Shown here in pieces: positions 1-8,204 of a stretch of DNA of 64,000 nucleotides. Each line of letters opens with the position of its first letter. Position 1 is the first letter of the stretch. The position numbers were made by a program, and so were the translations under genes. Under the pieces are notes generated by a model. The model searched no databases and was not told the origin of the DNA. It saw only the letters and a program-made list of their open reading frames with translations. Source of the DNA: Rhodobacteraceae bacterium WFHF2C18 (GTDB lineage: Bacteria; Pseudomonadota; Alphaproteobacteria; Rhodobacterales; Rhodobacteraceae). Location of the stretch: NCBI GenBank assembly GCA_002166865.1, contig NHTQ01000006.1, forward strand, positions 1 through 64,000, written 5' to 3'.

Positions 1-144
1 TTCCGCCAGATCGGCGCCTGGATCGTGGAGGTCGTGGACGGGCTGGCCACCAACGGCGCCGAGGCCAACACCGCGGTGGAGGCCAAGGTCCGCGCGGAAG
101 TCGCCGACCTCTGCGCCCGGTTCCCCCTCTACCCGAACCTCTGA
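1..144 (+). CDS. glyA: Serine hydroxymethyltransferase, C-terminal fragment
   Basis: This is the last 47 codons of a gene that begins before the window. The tail, with IGAWIVEVVDGL followed by a charged helix and ending in FPLYPNL, matches the C-terminus of serine hydroxymethyltransferase, the PLP enzyme that interconverts serine and glycine with tetrahydrofolate. No catalytic residue lies in the visible part, so the call rests on tail similarity alone. A strong hairpin follows the stop codon directly. Confidence 0.75.
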   Translation, partial: FRQIGAWIVEVVDGLATNGAEANTAVEAKVRAEVADLCARFPLYPNL

Positions 145-152
145 CACCCCCC

Positions 153-181
153 CCCCGCCCCGGAAATCCCCCGGGGCGGGG
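153..181. terminator. Bidirectional hairpin between convergent genes
   Basis: A perfect 11-bp GC stem (CCCCGCCCCGG against CCGGGGCGGGG) with a 7-nt loop sits between the glyA stop and the stop of the convergent gene at 184. There is no clear T-run on either strand, so its efficiency as an intrinsic terminator is uncertain. Confidence 0.6.
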
Positions 182-183
182 GA

Positions 184-558
184 TCAGATCAGCCCCCGCC
201 AGCGCAGAAGCGCCGCCATGAGGGCCCCGAAAATCAAGAGGTTGAGCACCACGCCCGCCAGAACGGCCAAGGCGGCACCGCGTCGCCGGACACCGCGGTC
301 AACGGAGTGCAGATGATCGCGCAGCAGGTCGTGCGCGCGGGCCACCTCTGTTGCGTCAATCAGCCGGGCAAGGCGCGGATGTTCGGCCATCGCCTGCGCC
401 CGGGTCAGGACGCGGCCGGCGTGGCGGGCGGGCCGGGGCAGGTCGGGCCGCGCCTTGCGCAGCTGGACGGCAAGGTTGCGGCCATGCACGCCCAAGCGCG
501 CGTTCAACAGCTCTGCCACCTCCTCGGTCTTGCGATTTATCCCTTTTGGATCAAACAC
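184..558 (-). CDS. Hypothetical protein with one C-terminal membrane helix
   Basis: A 124-residue protein that I do not recognise. The N-terminal two thirds is polar and Arg-rich, with a stretch around residues 15-60 (NARLGVHGRNLAVQLRKARPDLPR) that looks helical. Residues about 96-118 form one hydrophobic segment (LAVLAGVVLNLLIFGALMAALL) followed by RWR, so the protein is probably a tail-anchored inner-membrane protein with its soluble part in the cytoplasm. It converges on glyA. Nothing in the sequence points to a function. Confidence 0.6.
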   Translation of the reverse strand: MFDPKGINRKTEEVAELLNARLGVHGRNLAVQLRKARPDLPRPARHAGRVLTRAQAMAEHPRLARLIDATEVARAHDLLRDHLHSVDRGVRRRGAALAVLAGVVLNLLIFGALMAALLRWRGLI

Positions 559-648
559 TTATATATCTCCTCGCCGACAGGATAGCCGCAATCGCGGATG
601 CGCTCAACAGGGGTGGCCCTTGGCGCCCGTCACGGGTATCTAGGGGAT

Positions 649-1404
649 ATGCTCAATGTCATCGAACATGGCCAAGCCACGGAAAAGCCCGGCCTGCTGA
701 TCGCGCACGGGCTTTATGGCTCGGCGCGGAACTGGGGCGTCATCGCCAAACGGCTGTCCGACGACCGGGAGGTGCTGGCCGCCGACATGCGCAACCACGG
801 GCTAAGCCCCTGGTATGAAACGCATTCCTATCCGGACATGGCCGCGGACCTGGGCGCGGTGATCAAGGCGCGGGGCGGGCCGCGGGACGTTTTGGGCCAT
901 TCCATGGGCGGCAAGGCCGCCATGGTGCTGGCGCTGACCCGGCCGGAGCTGGTGAACCGCTTGATCGTGGCAGATATTGCGCCCGTGGCCTATGCGCACT
1001 CCCAGATAGAGTATATCGAGGCGATGCAGGCGGTGGACCTGTCCGGCGTGCAAAAGCGGTCGGACGCGGCGCCGCTGCTGGCCGCGCAGGGCGTCGAGGA
1101 AAACCTGATTTCCTTTTTTCTTCAATCACTTGACGTGAAAAACAGGCGCTGGCTGCTGAACCTGGAGACGCTGCGGCGCGAGATGCCGAAGATCCTGGAT
1201 TTCCCGGAGATGTCCGGCACCTACACGGGCGACACGCTGTTCCTGTCGGGGGCGGAGTCGGACTACGTGAAGCGCGAATATCGCAGCGAAATCAAACGGT
1301 TGTTCCCGAACGCGCAGTTCATGAAAATTCCCGGCGCGGGCCATTGGCTGCACGCGGAGAAGCCCCGCGAATTCGAGGCCGCAGTGCGTGCCTGGCTGGG
1401 CTGA
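649..1404 (+). CDS. Alpha/beta hydrolase, YbfF-like esterase
   Basis: A 251-residue alpha/beta hydrolase. The oxyanion region HGLYGSARNW lies near residue 24, the nucleophile elbow GHSMGG near residue 83, and the catalytic His is in GAGHWLHAEKP near the C-terminus. Length and motifs fit the YbfF-type short-chain esterases, which are cytoplasmic and of broad specificity. I chose the ATG at 649 because family members start a few residues before the first beta strand (MLNVIEHG); an in-frame ATG at 598 would add 17 unlike residues. No operon partner is evident and the natural substrate is unknown. Confidence 0.8.
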   Translation: MLNVIEHGQATEKPGLLIAHGLYGSARNWGVIAKRLSDDREVLAADMRNHGLSPWYETHSYPDMAADLGAVIKARGGPRDVLGHSMGGKAAMVLALTRPELVNRLIVADIAPVAYAHSQIEYIEAMQAVDLSGVQKRSDAAPLLAAQGVEENLISFFLQSLDVKNRRWLLNLETLRREMPKILDFPEMSGTYTGDTLFLSGAESDYVKREYRSEIKRLFPNAQFMKIPGAGHWLHAEKPREFEAAVRAWLG

Positions 1405-1408
1405 GGCC

Positions 1409-1444
1409 CGTACGGATCGTACGAACCGTACGGATTTTCCGTAC
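1409..1444. repeat. Cluster of GTACG palindromic units, possible terminator
   Basis: Directly after the esterase stop, the motif CGTACG or GTACGG occurs repeatedly in 36 bp. The last part, 1428-1444, can fold as GTACGGA-TTT-TCCGTAC, a perfect 7-bp stem. It may end esterase transcription. The head-to-tail repetition is more than a simple terminator needs. Confidence 0.45.
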
Positions 1445-1551
1445 CGCCCCGCGACCTCTGCCAAGGCGGGCAAGGGGCCGCAGCCATCCCCTCGTCGGGA
1501 CCTCCCCCTGCTGCCCCCTGGCCTCGCCGCCGGGCGGGACCGGGCGCGCCC

Positions 1552-1737
1552 TCAGCGCGTGCCGTAGAGCGCGCGGGCGACGGAATAGGAGACGGGGAAG
1601 GCCGCGACGAAGCCGACCGCCGCGGCGACCACGATGGGAATCAGGGTGTCGTAGCCCAGAACCAGCGCGGCGATGACGCAGGAGCCCGCGATCGTGGATC
1701 CGATGAAGACGTGTAGAATGAGGACAAGGGCCAGCAT
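1552..1737 (-). CDS. Small two-helix membrane protein
   Basis: A 61-residue, very hydrophobic protein with two predicted membrane segments (about residues 2-27 and 33-53) and a short cationic tail (ARALYGTR). It resembles the small Rhodobacterales proteins often mislabelled CTP synthetase, but has no enzyme domain. It stands alone and its function is unknown. Two uninterrupted hydrophobic spans separated by a short polar turn support it being real. Confidence 0.55.
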   Translation of the reverse strand: MLALVLILHVFIGSTIAGSCVIAALVLGYDTLIPIVVAAAVGFVAAFPVSYSVARALYGTR

Positions 1738-1880
1738 GGCGTGCCTCCGAATGAAGTCCGCGCGCGTTTCCGCCGGGATTTGGTAACCGGGCGCGGTGCG
1801 GCGCGCCTTGATCCAGGTCAGATGCGCGCGCGGCTTACCTATGGTAAGGTAACGGGTGGATGACAGCCCGGGAGGACGCG

Positions 1881-2162
1881 ATGATCACGGCCGACGACAT
1901 CGAGGACATGACCTGCCTCACGCGCGAGGAGATCGCGGCGGTGGCCGAGCACGAGCACCTGCCGGAGGTGAGCGCGGCCCTGCTGGGCGACTACAAGATG
2001 CAGATCGCCAACGGCCCGCAGGAGGTGCAGCGCATGATCTGCGAGGATATCCGCGAGGCACTGCACAAGGGCGACAAGGCGCATGCCAAGGAGCTCTACG
2101 CGGTGCTGCACCACTTCATCGCCCAGCACCCCGAGGCGGTGCGGGGATCGGACGCCGGGTGA
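1881..2162 (+). CDS. Conserved-looking hypothetical, small acidic helical protein
   Basis: A 93-residue soluble protein, acidic and mostly helical, beginning MITADDIEDMTCLTREEIAAVAEHE. The ATG at 1881 is preferred over the in-frame ATG at 1860 because GGGAGG lies at the right distance upstream of it. I do not recognise a domain. The repeated Glu/Asp/His-rich helices could be a small regulatory or hemerythrin-like fold, but no diagnostic metal-ligand set is visible. It is a single gene upstream of a convergent operon. Confidence 0.5.
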   Translation: MITADDIEDMTCLTREEIAAVAEHEHLPEVSAALLGDYKMQIANGPQEVQRMICEDIREALHKGDKAHAKELYAVLHHFIAQHPEAVRGSDAG

Positions 2163-2449
2163 GGGCGCAGACCGCGCGCGGCTGGCAGGATGGGCCCGAT
2201 CCGGTTCCCGGCAGCCCGGGGTGAGCGGCGAAACGTGCTTTTCCACAGACGCGCCGGCGCGACACGGCCTATGGCTGGTGACGGATGAGGGGGCAAGGCA
2301 TGGCGCGGCGTTGCGCGCGTTCCTCGACCCGGCCGGACGCGAACGGGGGCAAGGCGCGGTTTTCCATCTCGATCCCGGGGCGCGGGCGCCCCGCCTGCCT
2401 GCCGGTGATGACAGAGGGCCGGGATGACGGGGCCCGCGCCGACGCGCCC
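2163..2449. other. Gene-free stretch with one hairpin
   Basis: No convincing coding sequence on either strand. At 2376-2393 there is a perfect 8-bp stem, CGGGGCGC-GG-GCGCCCCG. It may separate the upstream small gene from the convergent dehydrogenase operon that ends at 2450. Confidence 0.35.
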
Positions 2450-3340
2450 TCAGATCGTCATCCGGCGCGGATCTGACAGCAGCCGCGCGTAATGGGCGGT
2501 GAAGCGCGCCGCGTCGGCCCCGTTGATGACCCGGTGGTCATAGCTGAGATCCAGCGGCACCATCGGCACGGGCTGCCAGGTGTCATCCTCCCAGACCGGC
2601 ACGGTCTCGGTGCGGGTGAGCCCGAGGATCGCGACCTCGGGCGGGTTGACGATGGGGGTGAATGCGGTGCCGCCGATGCCGCCGAGGTTGGTGATCGTCA
2701 TGGAGGCGCCGCCCATCTCGTCGGGGCCGACCTTGCGCGCCTGCGCGCGGGCGGCGAGATCGGTGATCTCGGCGGCGATGGTCCACAGCCCCTTGGTGTC
2801 GGCGTCGCGGATCACCGGCACCATCAGCCCGTGCGCGGTGTCCACGGCGATACCGATGTGAACGTACTCCTTCAGGATCAGCGTCTTGCCGTCGGGCGAC
2901 AGCGAGGCGTTGAAGCGCGGGAACGCGCACAGGCAGCGCGCCGTCGCCATGACGTGGAAGGCCAGCGCGGTGAGCTTCACGCCGCGCGCCTGCGCCTCGG
3001 GCTTCAGTTCGCGGCGGAGCGCCTCGACGGCGCGCACATCGGCGCGGTCGTGGTGGGTGACCGCCGGGATCAGCGCCTGCGCGGCCGCGAGGTTCGCGGC
3101 GGCGACCTGCGCGAAGCGACCCATCGGCTCCTCTCGCACGGGGCCGTACCGGGCATGGTCCACGTCCCAGTGGGTGCTGTCGCCGGCGGGCGCTGCGGGC
3201 GCGTCCGCGGCGGGGGCCGCGCGGCCCAGGTCGTCGCGCGTGAGGGTCCCCCGCCCCAGCCTGGCGGCGTGCTCCTCGGGGTCGATGCCCATCTCCAGCG
3301 CGCGCTTGCGCACCGAGGGGCTGACGATGACGTCTGACAT
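2450..3340 (-). CDS. Dihydrolipoamide acyltransferase (E2) catalytic subunit without lipoyl domain
   Basis: A 296-residue E2 made only of a peripheral-subunit-binding domain (about residues 5-40, SVRKRALEMGIDPEEHAARL) and the chloramphenicol-acetyltransferase-like catalytic domain. The active-site motif is DHRVINGADA with His269; Asn273 replaces the usual Asp of HxxxDG, a variant I recall from Azotobacter E2p. No lipoyl domain is present, so the acyl-lipoyl substrate must come from the lipoyl protein encoded at 4798-6099. It is the last gene of the E1alpha-E1beta-lipoyl-ALDH-E2 operon, 11 bp after the aldehyde dehydrogenase. Expected product is acetyl-CoA or another acyl-CoA. Confidence 0.85.
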   Translation of the reverse strand: MSDVIVSPSVRKRALEMGIDPEEHAARLGRGTLTRDDLGRAAPAADAPAAPAGDSTHWDVDHARYGPVREEPMGRFAQVAAANLAAAQALIPAVTHHDRADVRAVEALRRELKPEAQARGVKLTALAFHVMATARCLCAFPRFNASLSPDGKTLILKEYVHIGIAVDTAHGLMVPVIRDADTKGLWTIAAEITDLAARAQARKVGPDEMGGASMTITNLGGIGGTAFTPIVNPPEVAILGLTRTETVPVWEDDTWQPVPMVPLDLSYDHRVINGADAARFTAHYARLLSDPRRMTI

Positions 3341-3351
3341 GGTCGCCTCCT

Positions 3352-4782
3352 TCACCAGTCGGCCGAGATGTACTGGGTTTCCATGAACTCCAGCATGCCC
3401 TCGTGCCCGCCCTCGCGACCCAGTCCGGACTGCTTGGTGCCGCCGAAGGGCGCGGCCGGGTCGCTGACCAGCCCGCGGTTGAGCCCCACCATGCCGTAAT
3501 CCAGCCGCTCGCAGACCTGCATCGCGCGCTTGAAATCGCCCGAGAAGACATAGGCGACCAGCCCGTACTCGGTGGCGTTGGCGCGGCGGATCACGTCCTC
3601 CTGGTCGCTGAAGGTCTGGATCGCGGCCACGGGGCCGAAGATCTCGTCCTGCACGCAGGCCGCGTCCTCGCTGACGCCGGACAGCACCGTGGGCGGATAG
3701 TAGAACCCCTTGCCCGCCGGTGCCTCGCCGCCGCATTCGACCTTTGCCCCCTTCGCGACGGCATCGGCCACGAACGCGGCCACCTTGTCGCGGGTCTCGG
3801 CATTCACCAACGGGCCGACATCGACGGTGGGGTCCGTGCCGTCCCCCGTCTTGAGCGCCGCCATGCGCCCGGTCAGGCGGCGGGTGAACGCCTCGGCCAC
3901 ATCCTCGTGCACGTAGATCCTGTTGGCCGCCGTGCAGGCCTCGCCGAGGTTGCGCATCTTGGCCAGCATGGTGCCCTCGATCGCGGTGTCCATGTCGGCA
4001 TCCTCGAACACGATGCAGGGCGCGTTGCCGCCCAGCTCCATCGCCGGTTTCAGCACCTGGTCGGCGGCCGACTGCAGCAGCTTGCGCCCCACGCCGGTGG
4101 AGCCGGTGAAGCTGACCACCCGAACGCGGGGGTCATGCAGCATGTGATCGACCAGCGCGCCTGTGCGTCCGGAGGGGAGCACGTTCACCAGCCCCGGCGG
4201 CACGCCGGCCTCTTCCAAGAGCGGCATCAGCGCCAGCATGGTCAGCGGCGTTTCCGAGGCGGGCTTGATCACGACGCCGCAGCCCGCGGCCAGCGCCGGG
4301 GCGATCTTGCGGGTGCCCATGGCGGCGGGGTAGTTCCACGGGGTGACCAGCACGGCAAGGCCGGCGGGCTTGTGCTGCACCACGATGCGCGCACCGCTGG
4401 CGGGGGCCCGGGTGATCAGCCCGTCGGCGCGCACGGCCTCCTCGGCGAACCAGCGGAAGAACTCGGCGGCATAGGTTGCCTCGCCGCGGGCATCCGCGCC
4501 GGCCTTGCCGTTCTCCAGCGTTATCAGATGCGCGAAATGGTCGAGCCGTGCGGTCATCAGCTCCCACGCGCGGCGCAGAACCTCGGAACGCTGGCGCGGG
4601 GTGCGCGCGGCCCAGTCGGCCATCGCGCGCGCGGCCGCATCGAGCGCGGCGTCGGCATCCTCGACCCCGGCCGAGGCGACGGAGGCGAGCACCTCCTCGG
4701 TGGCGGGGTTGATCACGTCGAAACGGTCGCCCGCCGCGCCCTTTTGCCATTGGCCGTCGATGTAGAGATCGGTGTAGTCCAT
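3352..4782 (-). CDS. NAD(P)-dependent aldehyde dehydrogenase, succinate-semialdehyde-dehydrogenase-like
   Basis: A 476-residue aldehyde dehydrogenase of normal length. The cofactor region has PWNYP and FTGSTGVG, the general base Glu is in MELGG (Glu249), and the nucleophile is Cys283 in GEACTAANR. The sequence most resembles the GabD/SSADH group, cytoplasmic enzymes that oxidise aldehydes to acids. It is embedded between the lipoyl protein and the E2 catalytic subunit, which suggests it removes an aldehyde made in the same pathway, for example acetaldehyde from acetoin cleavage. The substrate is inferred from context only. Confidence 0.85.
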   Translation of the reverse strand: MDYTDLYIDGQWQKGAAGDRFDVINPATEEVLASVASAGVEDADAALDAAARAMADWAARTPRQRSEVLRRAWELMTARLDHFAHLITLENGKAGADARGEATYAAEFFRWFAEEAVRADGLITRAPASGARIVVQHKPAGLAVLVTPWNYPAAMGTRKIAPALAAGCGVVIKPASETPLTMLALMPLLEEAGVPPGLVNVLPSGRTGALVDHMLHDPRVRVVSFTGSTGVGRKLLQSAADQVLKPAMELGGNAPCIVFEDADMDTAIEGTMLAKMRNLGEACTAANRIYVHEDVAEAFTRRLTGRMAALKTGDGTDPTVDVGPLVNAETRDKVAAFVADAVAKGAKVECGGEAPAGKGFYYPPTVLSGVSEDAACVQDEIFGPVAAIQTFSDQEDVIRRANATEYGLVAYVFSGDFKRAMQVCERLDYGMVGLNRGLVSDPAAPFGGTKQSGLGREGGHEGMLEFMETQYISADW

Positions 4783-4797
4783 GTGGGTCTCCGTGGG

Positions 4798-6099
4798 TCA
4801 GAGCAGGTGGCGGAGCGGTTGCTCCATCCGGCCCGCGAAATCGGAAAGAAGGGTGATGGCCTCGGGCGCGGCAAGCTGGTCGGCCGCGCATTCCAGCGTC
4901 AGCGTCAGCCCCGCCCCCGCCGCCGTGACGGTGAGCACGGGGGTGTCCTCGCCCCCCATCTGCACGGCGCTGAGCCGGGTGACGCGCATGTCGCGCAGGC
5001 GCAGGTCTGGGGTGGTGTCCGGGGCGGCCTCGGCCACCGCGCCCAGCCGGCCGGACGGCACGGCGAACAGTCGGGTCTGGCCGAAGGCCTCCACCGCGAC
5101 GGTCGCGCCGGGCCGCAGGCTGGCGCCCGCGAGCCCGGCCAGCAGCGCGCCGGTGTCGGTCAGCCCGGCCTCGCGCGCCGCCCAATCGGCGAAACCGGCG
5201 AAGCCGCAGGCCGGCACCTCGGCCGTCAGGCGGCGCGCGGCGGCCCCGGCGGGCCGCGCGGCGGGCGCCTCGGGCAGCGCCTTGAGCGTTTCCAAATCCT
5301 TGACGTGATAGGGCTGCGGGTGCCCGGCCTCGGCCAGCCGGGCGAGGTCGAGCCCCTGCTCCAGCGCCAGGCGGCGCGCCTTGGGCGAGGCGAGGATGCG
5401 CCCGCCGGCGGCGCGGGTCGGCGCCGCGGGGGCGGCGGGTTGCTCGTCCGCCTTTTCAGGCGGCCTTGCCGGGGTCTCTGGCGCCGATGCGGACGCCGGG
5501 GGCGGCGCCGCCTCCTTGATGCTGCGGCGCACCGGGGCCTGCGGCTGCTCGGCGGAGATCACGGCGATGGCCGCGCCCACCGCGGCCTCCTCCCCGGCCT
5601 CGGCCAGCAGGGCGGCGACATAGCCGTCATGTCCGGCCTCCACCTCCATGGTGGACTTGTCGGTTTCCACCTCGAACAGGATGTCGCCGGCCGCCACCGC
5701 CTCGCCCGCATCCTTGTGCCAGGCGACGATCAGCCCGGTGTCCTGCGCCATGCCCAGCGCGGGCATGATGACCTCTTCGCCGGTCACGGGCCCCGGTTCG
5801 GCGGTGGTCACGATCTCTTCCGGCGTGTCGTGGCTGTCGGCGGCCGGGCCCGCGCCCTCGGGCGTGTCGGAGACGCGCGCGATGACCTGCCCCACCGGCA
5901 CCTCGGCGCCGGCCGGGGCGGTGACGTCCGTAAGGTAGCCCGCCGCCTGCGCCTCGACCTCCATGGTGGCCTTGTCGGTCTCCACCTCGAAGAGCGCGTC
6001 GCCCTCGGCCACCGCGTCGCCCGGCTGCTTCAGCCAGGTGACGAGGACGCCGCTGTCCTGCGCCATCCCGAGCGCGGGCATGATGACGTCATGCGGCAT
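4798..6099 (-). CDS. Two-lipoyl-domain E2-like protein with degenerate acyltransferase domain
   Basis: A 433-residue protein with two lipoyl domains (residues about 3-77 and 108-182; lipoylation lysines Lys43 in ETDKATME and Lys148 in ETDKSTME), an Ala/Pro-rich linker (about 185-232), and a subunit-binding domain (about 234-270). A C-terminal part of about 150 residues lacks the HxxxD/NG motif and is shorter than a catalytic E2 domain. It probably acts as the swinging-arm scaffold that carries acyl groups from E1 to the separate E2 catalytic subunit at 2450-3340. Its start overlaps the E1 beta stop by 11 nt, implying coupled translation. No E3 gene follows, so E3 must be shared. Confidence 0.8.
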   Translation of the reverse strand: MPHDVIMPALGMAQDSGVLVTWLKQPGDAVAEGDALFEVETDKATMEVEAQAAGYLTDVTAPAGAEVPVGQVIARVSDTPEGAGPAADSHDTPEEIVTTAEPGPVTGEEVIMPALGMAQDTGLIVAWHKDAGEAVAAGDILFEVETDKSTMEVEAGHDGYVAALLAEAGEEAAVGAAIAVISAEQPQAPVRRSIKEAAPPPASASAPETPARPPEKADEQPAAPAAPTRAAGGRILASPKARRLALEQGLDLARLAEAGHPQPYHVKDLETLKALPEAPAARPAGAAARRLTAEVPACGFAGFADWAAREAGLTDTGALLAGLAGASLRPGATVAVEAFGQTRLFAVPSGRLGAVAEAAPDTTPDLRLRDMRVTRLSAVQMGGEDTPVLTVTAAGAGLTLTLECAADQLAAPEAITLLSDFAGRMEQPLRHLL

Positions 6100-7084
6100 G
6101 GATCATCTCCCCCGCGCACAGCCGGCGCGCGTTGTCGGCCACGCCCTCGGGCGCGGGCACGGTGATGTCCTCCAGCGCCGGGCTGAAGGGGACGGGCACA
6201 TCCATCGCCCCCATCCGCAGCACCGGCGCGTCGAGGTGGTAGAACGCCTTTTCGTTGAGGCGCGAGGCGATCTCGGCGGTCACGCCGTAGCTCTGGTGGC
6301 CCTCGTCGATGACGATGGCGCGCGAGGTCTTTTTCACCGACTCAAGCAGCGTCGCCTCGTCGAGCGGGACGATGGTGCGCGGGTCGATCACCTCGGCCTC
6401 GATGCCCTCGGCGGCCAGCGTCTCGGCCGCTTTCTCGGCCACCTGCACCATGGACGACGTGGCGATCAGCGTGATGTCGCGGCCTTCGCGCTTCACATTG
6501 GCCTCGCCGAAGGGGATCAGGTATTCCTCTTCGGGCACCGGGGCCTTGTCCTGGTACATCAGCTTGTCCTCGAAGATGACGACCGGGTTGTTGTCGCGCA
6601 CCGCCGTCTTCATCAGCCCCTTGGCCTCGTAGGCGGAGGAGGGCATCGCCACCTTGAGCCCCGGGATATGGGCGACGAGCGCCTGCAGCGACTGGCTGTG
6701 CTGCGCGGCTGAGCGGCGCGTGGCGCCCAGATTGGTGCGCAGCACCATGGGCACGGTCAGCTTGCCGCCCGACATGTAGTGTTGCTTGGCCGCCTGGTTG
6801 CACAGCTGGTCCATCACCAGATAGAGGAAGTCGCCGAACATCAGGTCCACGATGGGCCGCGCCCCGGTCATCGCCGCGCCCACCGCGAGGCCGACGAAGC
6901 CCGGCTCGGAAATCGGGGTGTCCAGCACGCGCTCGGTGCCGAACTCCTCGACCAGTCCACTCAGCACCTTGAAGGGCGTGCCGGCCTCGGCCACGTCCTC
7001 GCCCATGAGGAAGGTGGTGGGGTCGCGGCGCATTTCCTCGGCGATGGCCTCGTTCACGGCCCGGGACAGGGTGATCTCTCGCAT
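6089..7084 (-). CDS. 2-oxoacid/acetoin dehydrogenase E1 component, beta subunit
   Basis: A 331-residue transketolase-like beta subunit beginning MREITLSRAVNEAIAEEM. It has the conserved GEDVAEAGTPFKV and DTPISEPGFVGLAVGAAMTG segments typical of AcoB and PdhB. It pairs with E1 alpha (stop 12 bp upstream) to form the alpha2beta2 ThDP enzyme that decarboxylates or cleaves the substrate and acylates lipoyl domains. Similarity to acetoin dehydrogenase subunits together with the adjacent aldehyde dehydrogenase favours acetoin, but pyruvate or a branched 2-oxoacid is possible. Confidence 0.85.
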   Translation of the reverse strand: MREITLSRAVNEAIAEEMRRDPTTFLMGEDVAEAGTPFKVLSGLVEEFGTERVLDTPISEPGFVGLAVGAAMTGARPIVDLMFGDFLYLVMDQLCNQAAKQHYMSGGKLTVPMVLRTNLGATRRSAAQHSQSLQALVAHIPGLKVAMPSSAYEAKGLMKTAVRDNNPVVIFEDKLMYQDKAPVPEEEYLIPFGEANVKREGRDITLIATSSMVQVAEKAAETLAAEGIEAEVIDPRTIVPLDEATLLESVKKTSRAIVIDEGHQSYGVTAEIASRLNEKAFYHLDAPVLRMGAMDVPVPFSPALEDITVPAPEGVADNARRLCAGEMIHAA

Positions 7085-7096
7085 CTATGGTCTCCT

Positions 7097-8101
7097 TCAG
7101 GCGCCGGGGCGCAGGGTCGCGGGGTCGGTCTCGGCATGGACGTGCATGTCCACCTCCGAAATGTCGGGGTAGCGGGCGGCCTCGGCGTAGGTGACAGCCT
7201 CCTTGGCGTCCTGTTTTACCTGCGCGTTCAGCGCCTCGATCTCGTCCTCGGTGGCGATGCCCTGCGCCACCAGCCAGCCGCGGAACCGCACGATCGGGTC
7301 GCGGTTCTCCTTCCAATCGGCCTCTTCCTCCTTGGAGCGGTAGTATTCGCGGTTGATGTCGCCCACGTGGTGGCCGTGGTAGCGGTAGGTCATGAGCTCC
7401 ACGAAGAACGGGCCCTCGCCCTTGCGGCAGCGGGCCGCGAGCGTCTGCGCCAGCTCGTTGACGGCCAGCACGTCCTGCCCGTCCACCCTGTGCGCCTCGA
7501 TGCCGAAGGCCTCGGCCCGGGCGGTGATCGAGCCGGCGGCGATCTCTTCGGTTTTCGTGTATTCGGAATAGCCGTTGTTCTCGCAGGCGTAGATGACCGG
7601 CAGCCGCCAGAGCGCGGCCATGTTCATCACCTCGTACCAAAGGCCCTGCGCGGTGGCCCCGTCACCGAAGAAGCACACGGTGACGTCATCGGCGCCCTGC
7701 AGCTTCGCGCGCAGCGCCGAGCCGGTGGCGATCCCCATCGAGCCGCCGACGATAGCGTTGGCGCCCAGGTTGCCGTGGCTCTGGTCGGCGATGTGCATCG
7801 AGCCGCCCTTGCCACGGCAGTACCCTTCTTCCTTGCCCAGAAGCTCGCAGAACATCTGCCTGAACTCGGCGCCCTTGGCGACGCAGTGGCCGTGGCCCCG
7901 GTGGGTGGAGGTGATGCGATCGCTGTCGGTCAGCGCCTCGCAGATGCCCACGGCGACGGCTTCCTCGCCGGAATACATGTGCGTCAGCCCCGGCATCTTG
8001 GCCGAGAGGTAGAGCTGATTGGCGTTGTCCTCGAAGGTGCGGATGCGCACCATCTGGGTATACATCCGCAGGTAATCGTCTGTGTTGGTCTTGGCGGTCA
8101 T
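7097..8101 (-). CDS. 2-oxoacid/acetoin dehydrogenase E1 component, alpha subunit
   Basis: A 334-residue ThDP-binding subunit. The cofactor motif runs from GDGATAQG to ENN, and THRGHGHCVAKGA and HGHHVGD are the typical active-site and phosphorylation-loop-like segments. I take the ATG at 8101 (MTAKTNTDDYLRMY); the reading frame is open to 8272, but the extra 57 residues are Pro/Ala-rich and cross a terminator hairpin, so they are unlikely to be coding. It is the first gene of the five-gene operon and lies just after the terminator of the upstream transport operon. Confidence 0.85.
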   Translation of the reverse strand: MTAKTNTDDYLRMYTQMVRIRTFEDNANQLYLSAKMPGLTHMYSGEEAVAVGICEALTDSDRITSTHRGHGHCVAKGAEFRQMFCELLGKEEGYCRGKGGSMHIADQSHGNLGANAIVGGSMGIATGSALRAKLQGADDVTVCFFGDGATAQGLWYEVMNMAALWRLPVIYACENNGYSEYTKTEEIAAGSITARAEAFGIEAHRVDGQDVLAVNELAQTLAARCRKGEGPFFVELMTYRYHGHHVGDINREYYRSKEEEADWKENRDPIVRFRGWLVAQGIATEDEIEALNAQVKQDAKEAVTYAEAARYPDISEVDMHVHAETDPATLRPGA

Positions 8102-8134
8102 GGCGGTCGGTCCGTCCTTCGGCGGTTGTCGGTC

Positions 8135-8170
8135 AAAAGGTTCCGGCGGCGCGGCCGGGGTGCCGGAACC
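8135..8170 (-). terminator. Intrinsic terminator of the sugar ABC operon
   Basis: On the minus strand a perfect 9-bp stem, GGTTCCGGC against GCCGGAACC, is followed by TTTT. It lies between the truncated dehydrogenase stub and the start of E1 alpha and separates the two operons. Confidence 0.7.
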
Positions 8171-8204
8171 GGATGGTGGCGGCGGCTCCGCGCGCGCAGG
8201 CACG

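Noticed and set aside
3403-6165. A 920-codon open frame on the plus strand
   Set aside because: It is antisense to the aldehyde dehydrogenase and lipoyl protein, is extremely rich in Gly, His and Arg, and has no domain. Such frames are common opposite real genes in GC-rich DNA.
3352-8101. Reading the operon as a plain pyruvate dehydrogenase
   Set aside because: The split E2, absence of E3, and the embedded aldehyde dehydrogenase fit an acetoin-type system better. The substrate is left open.
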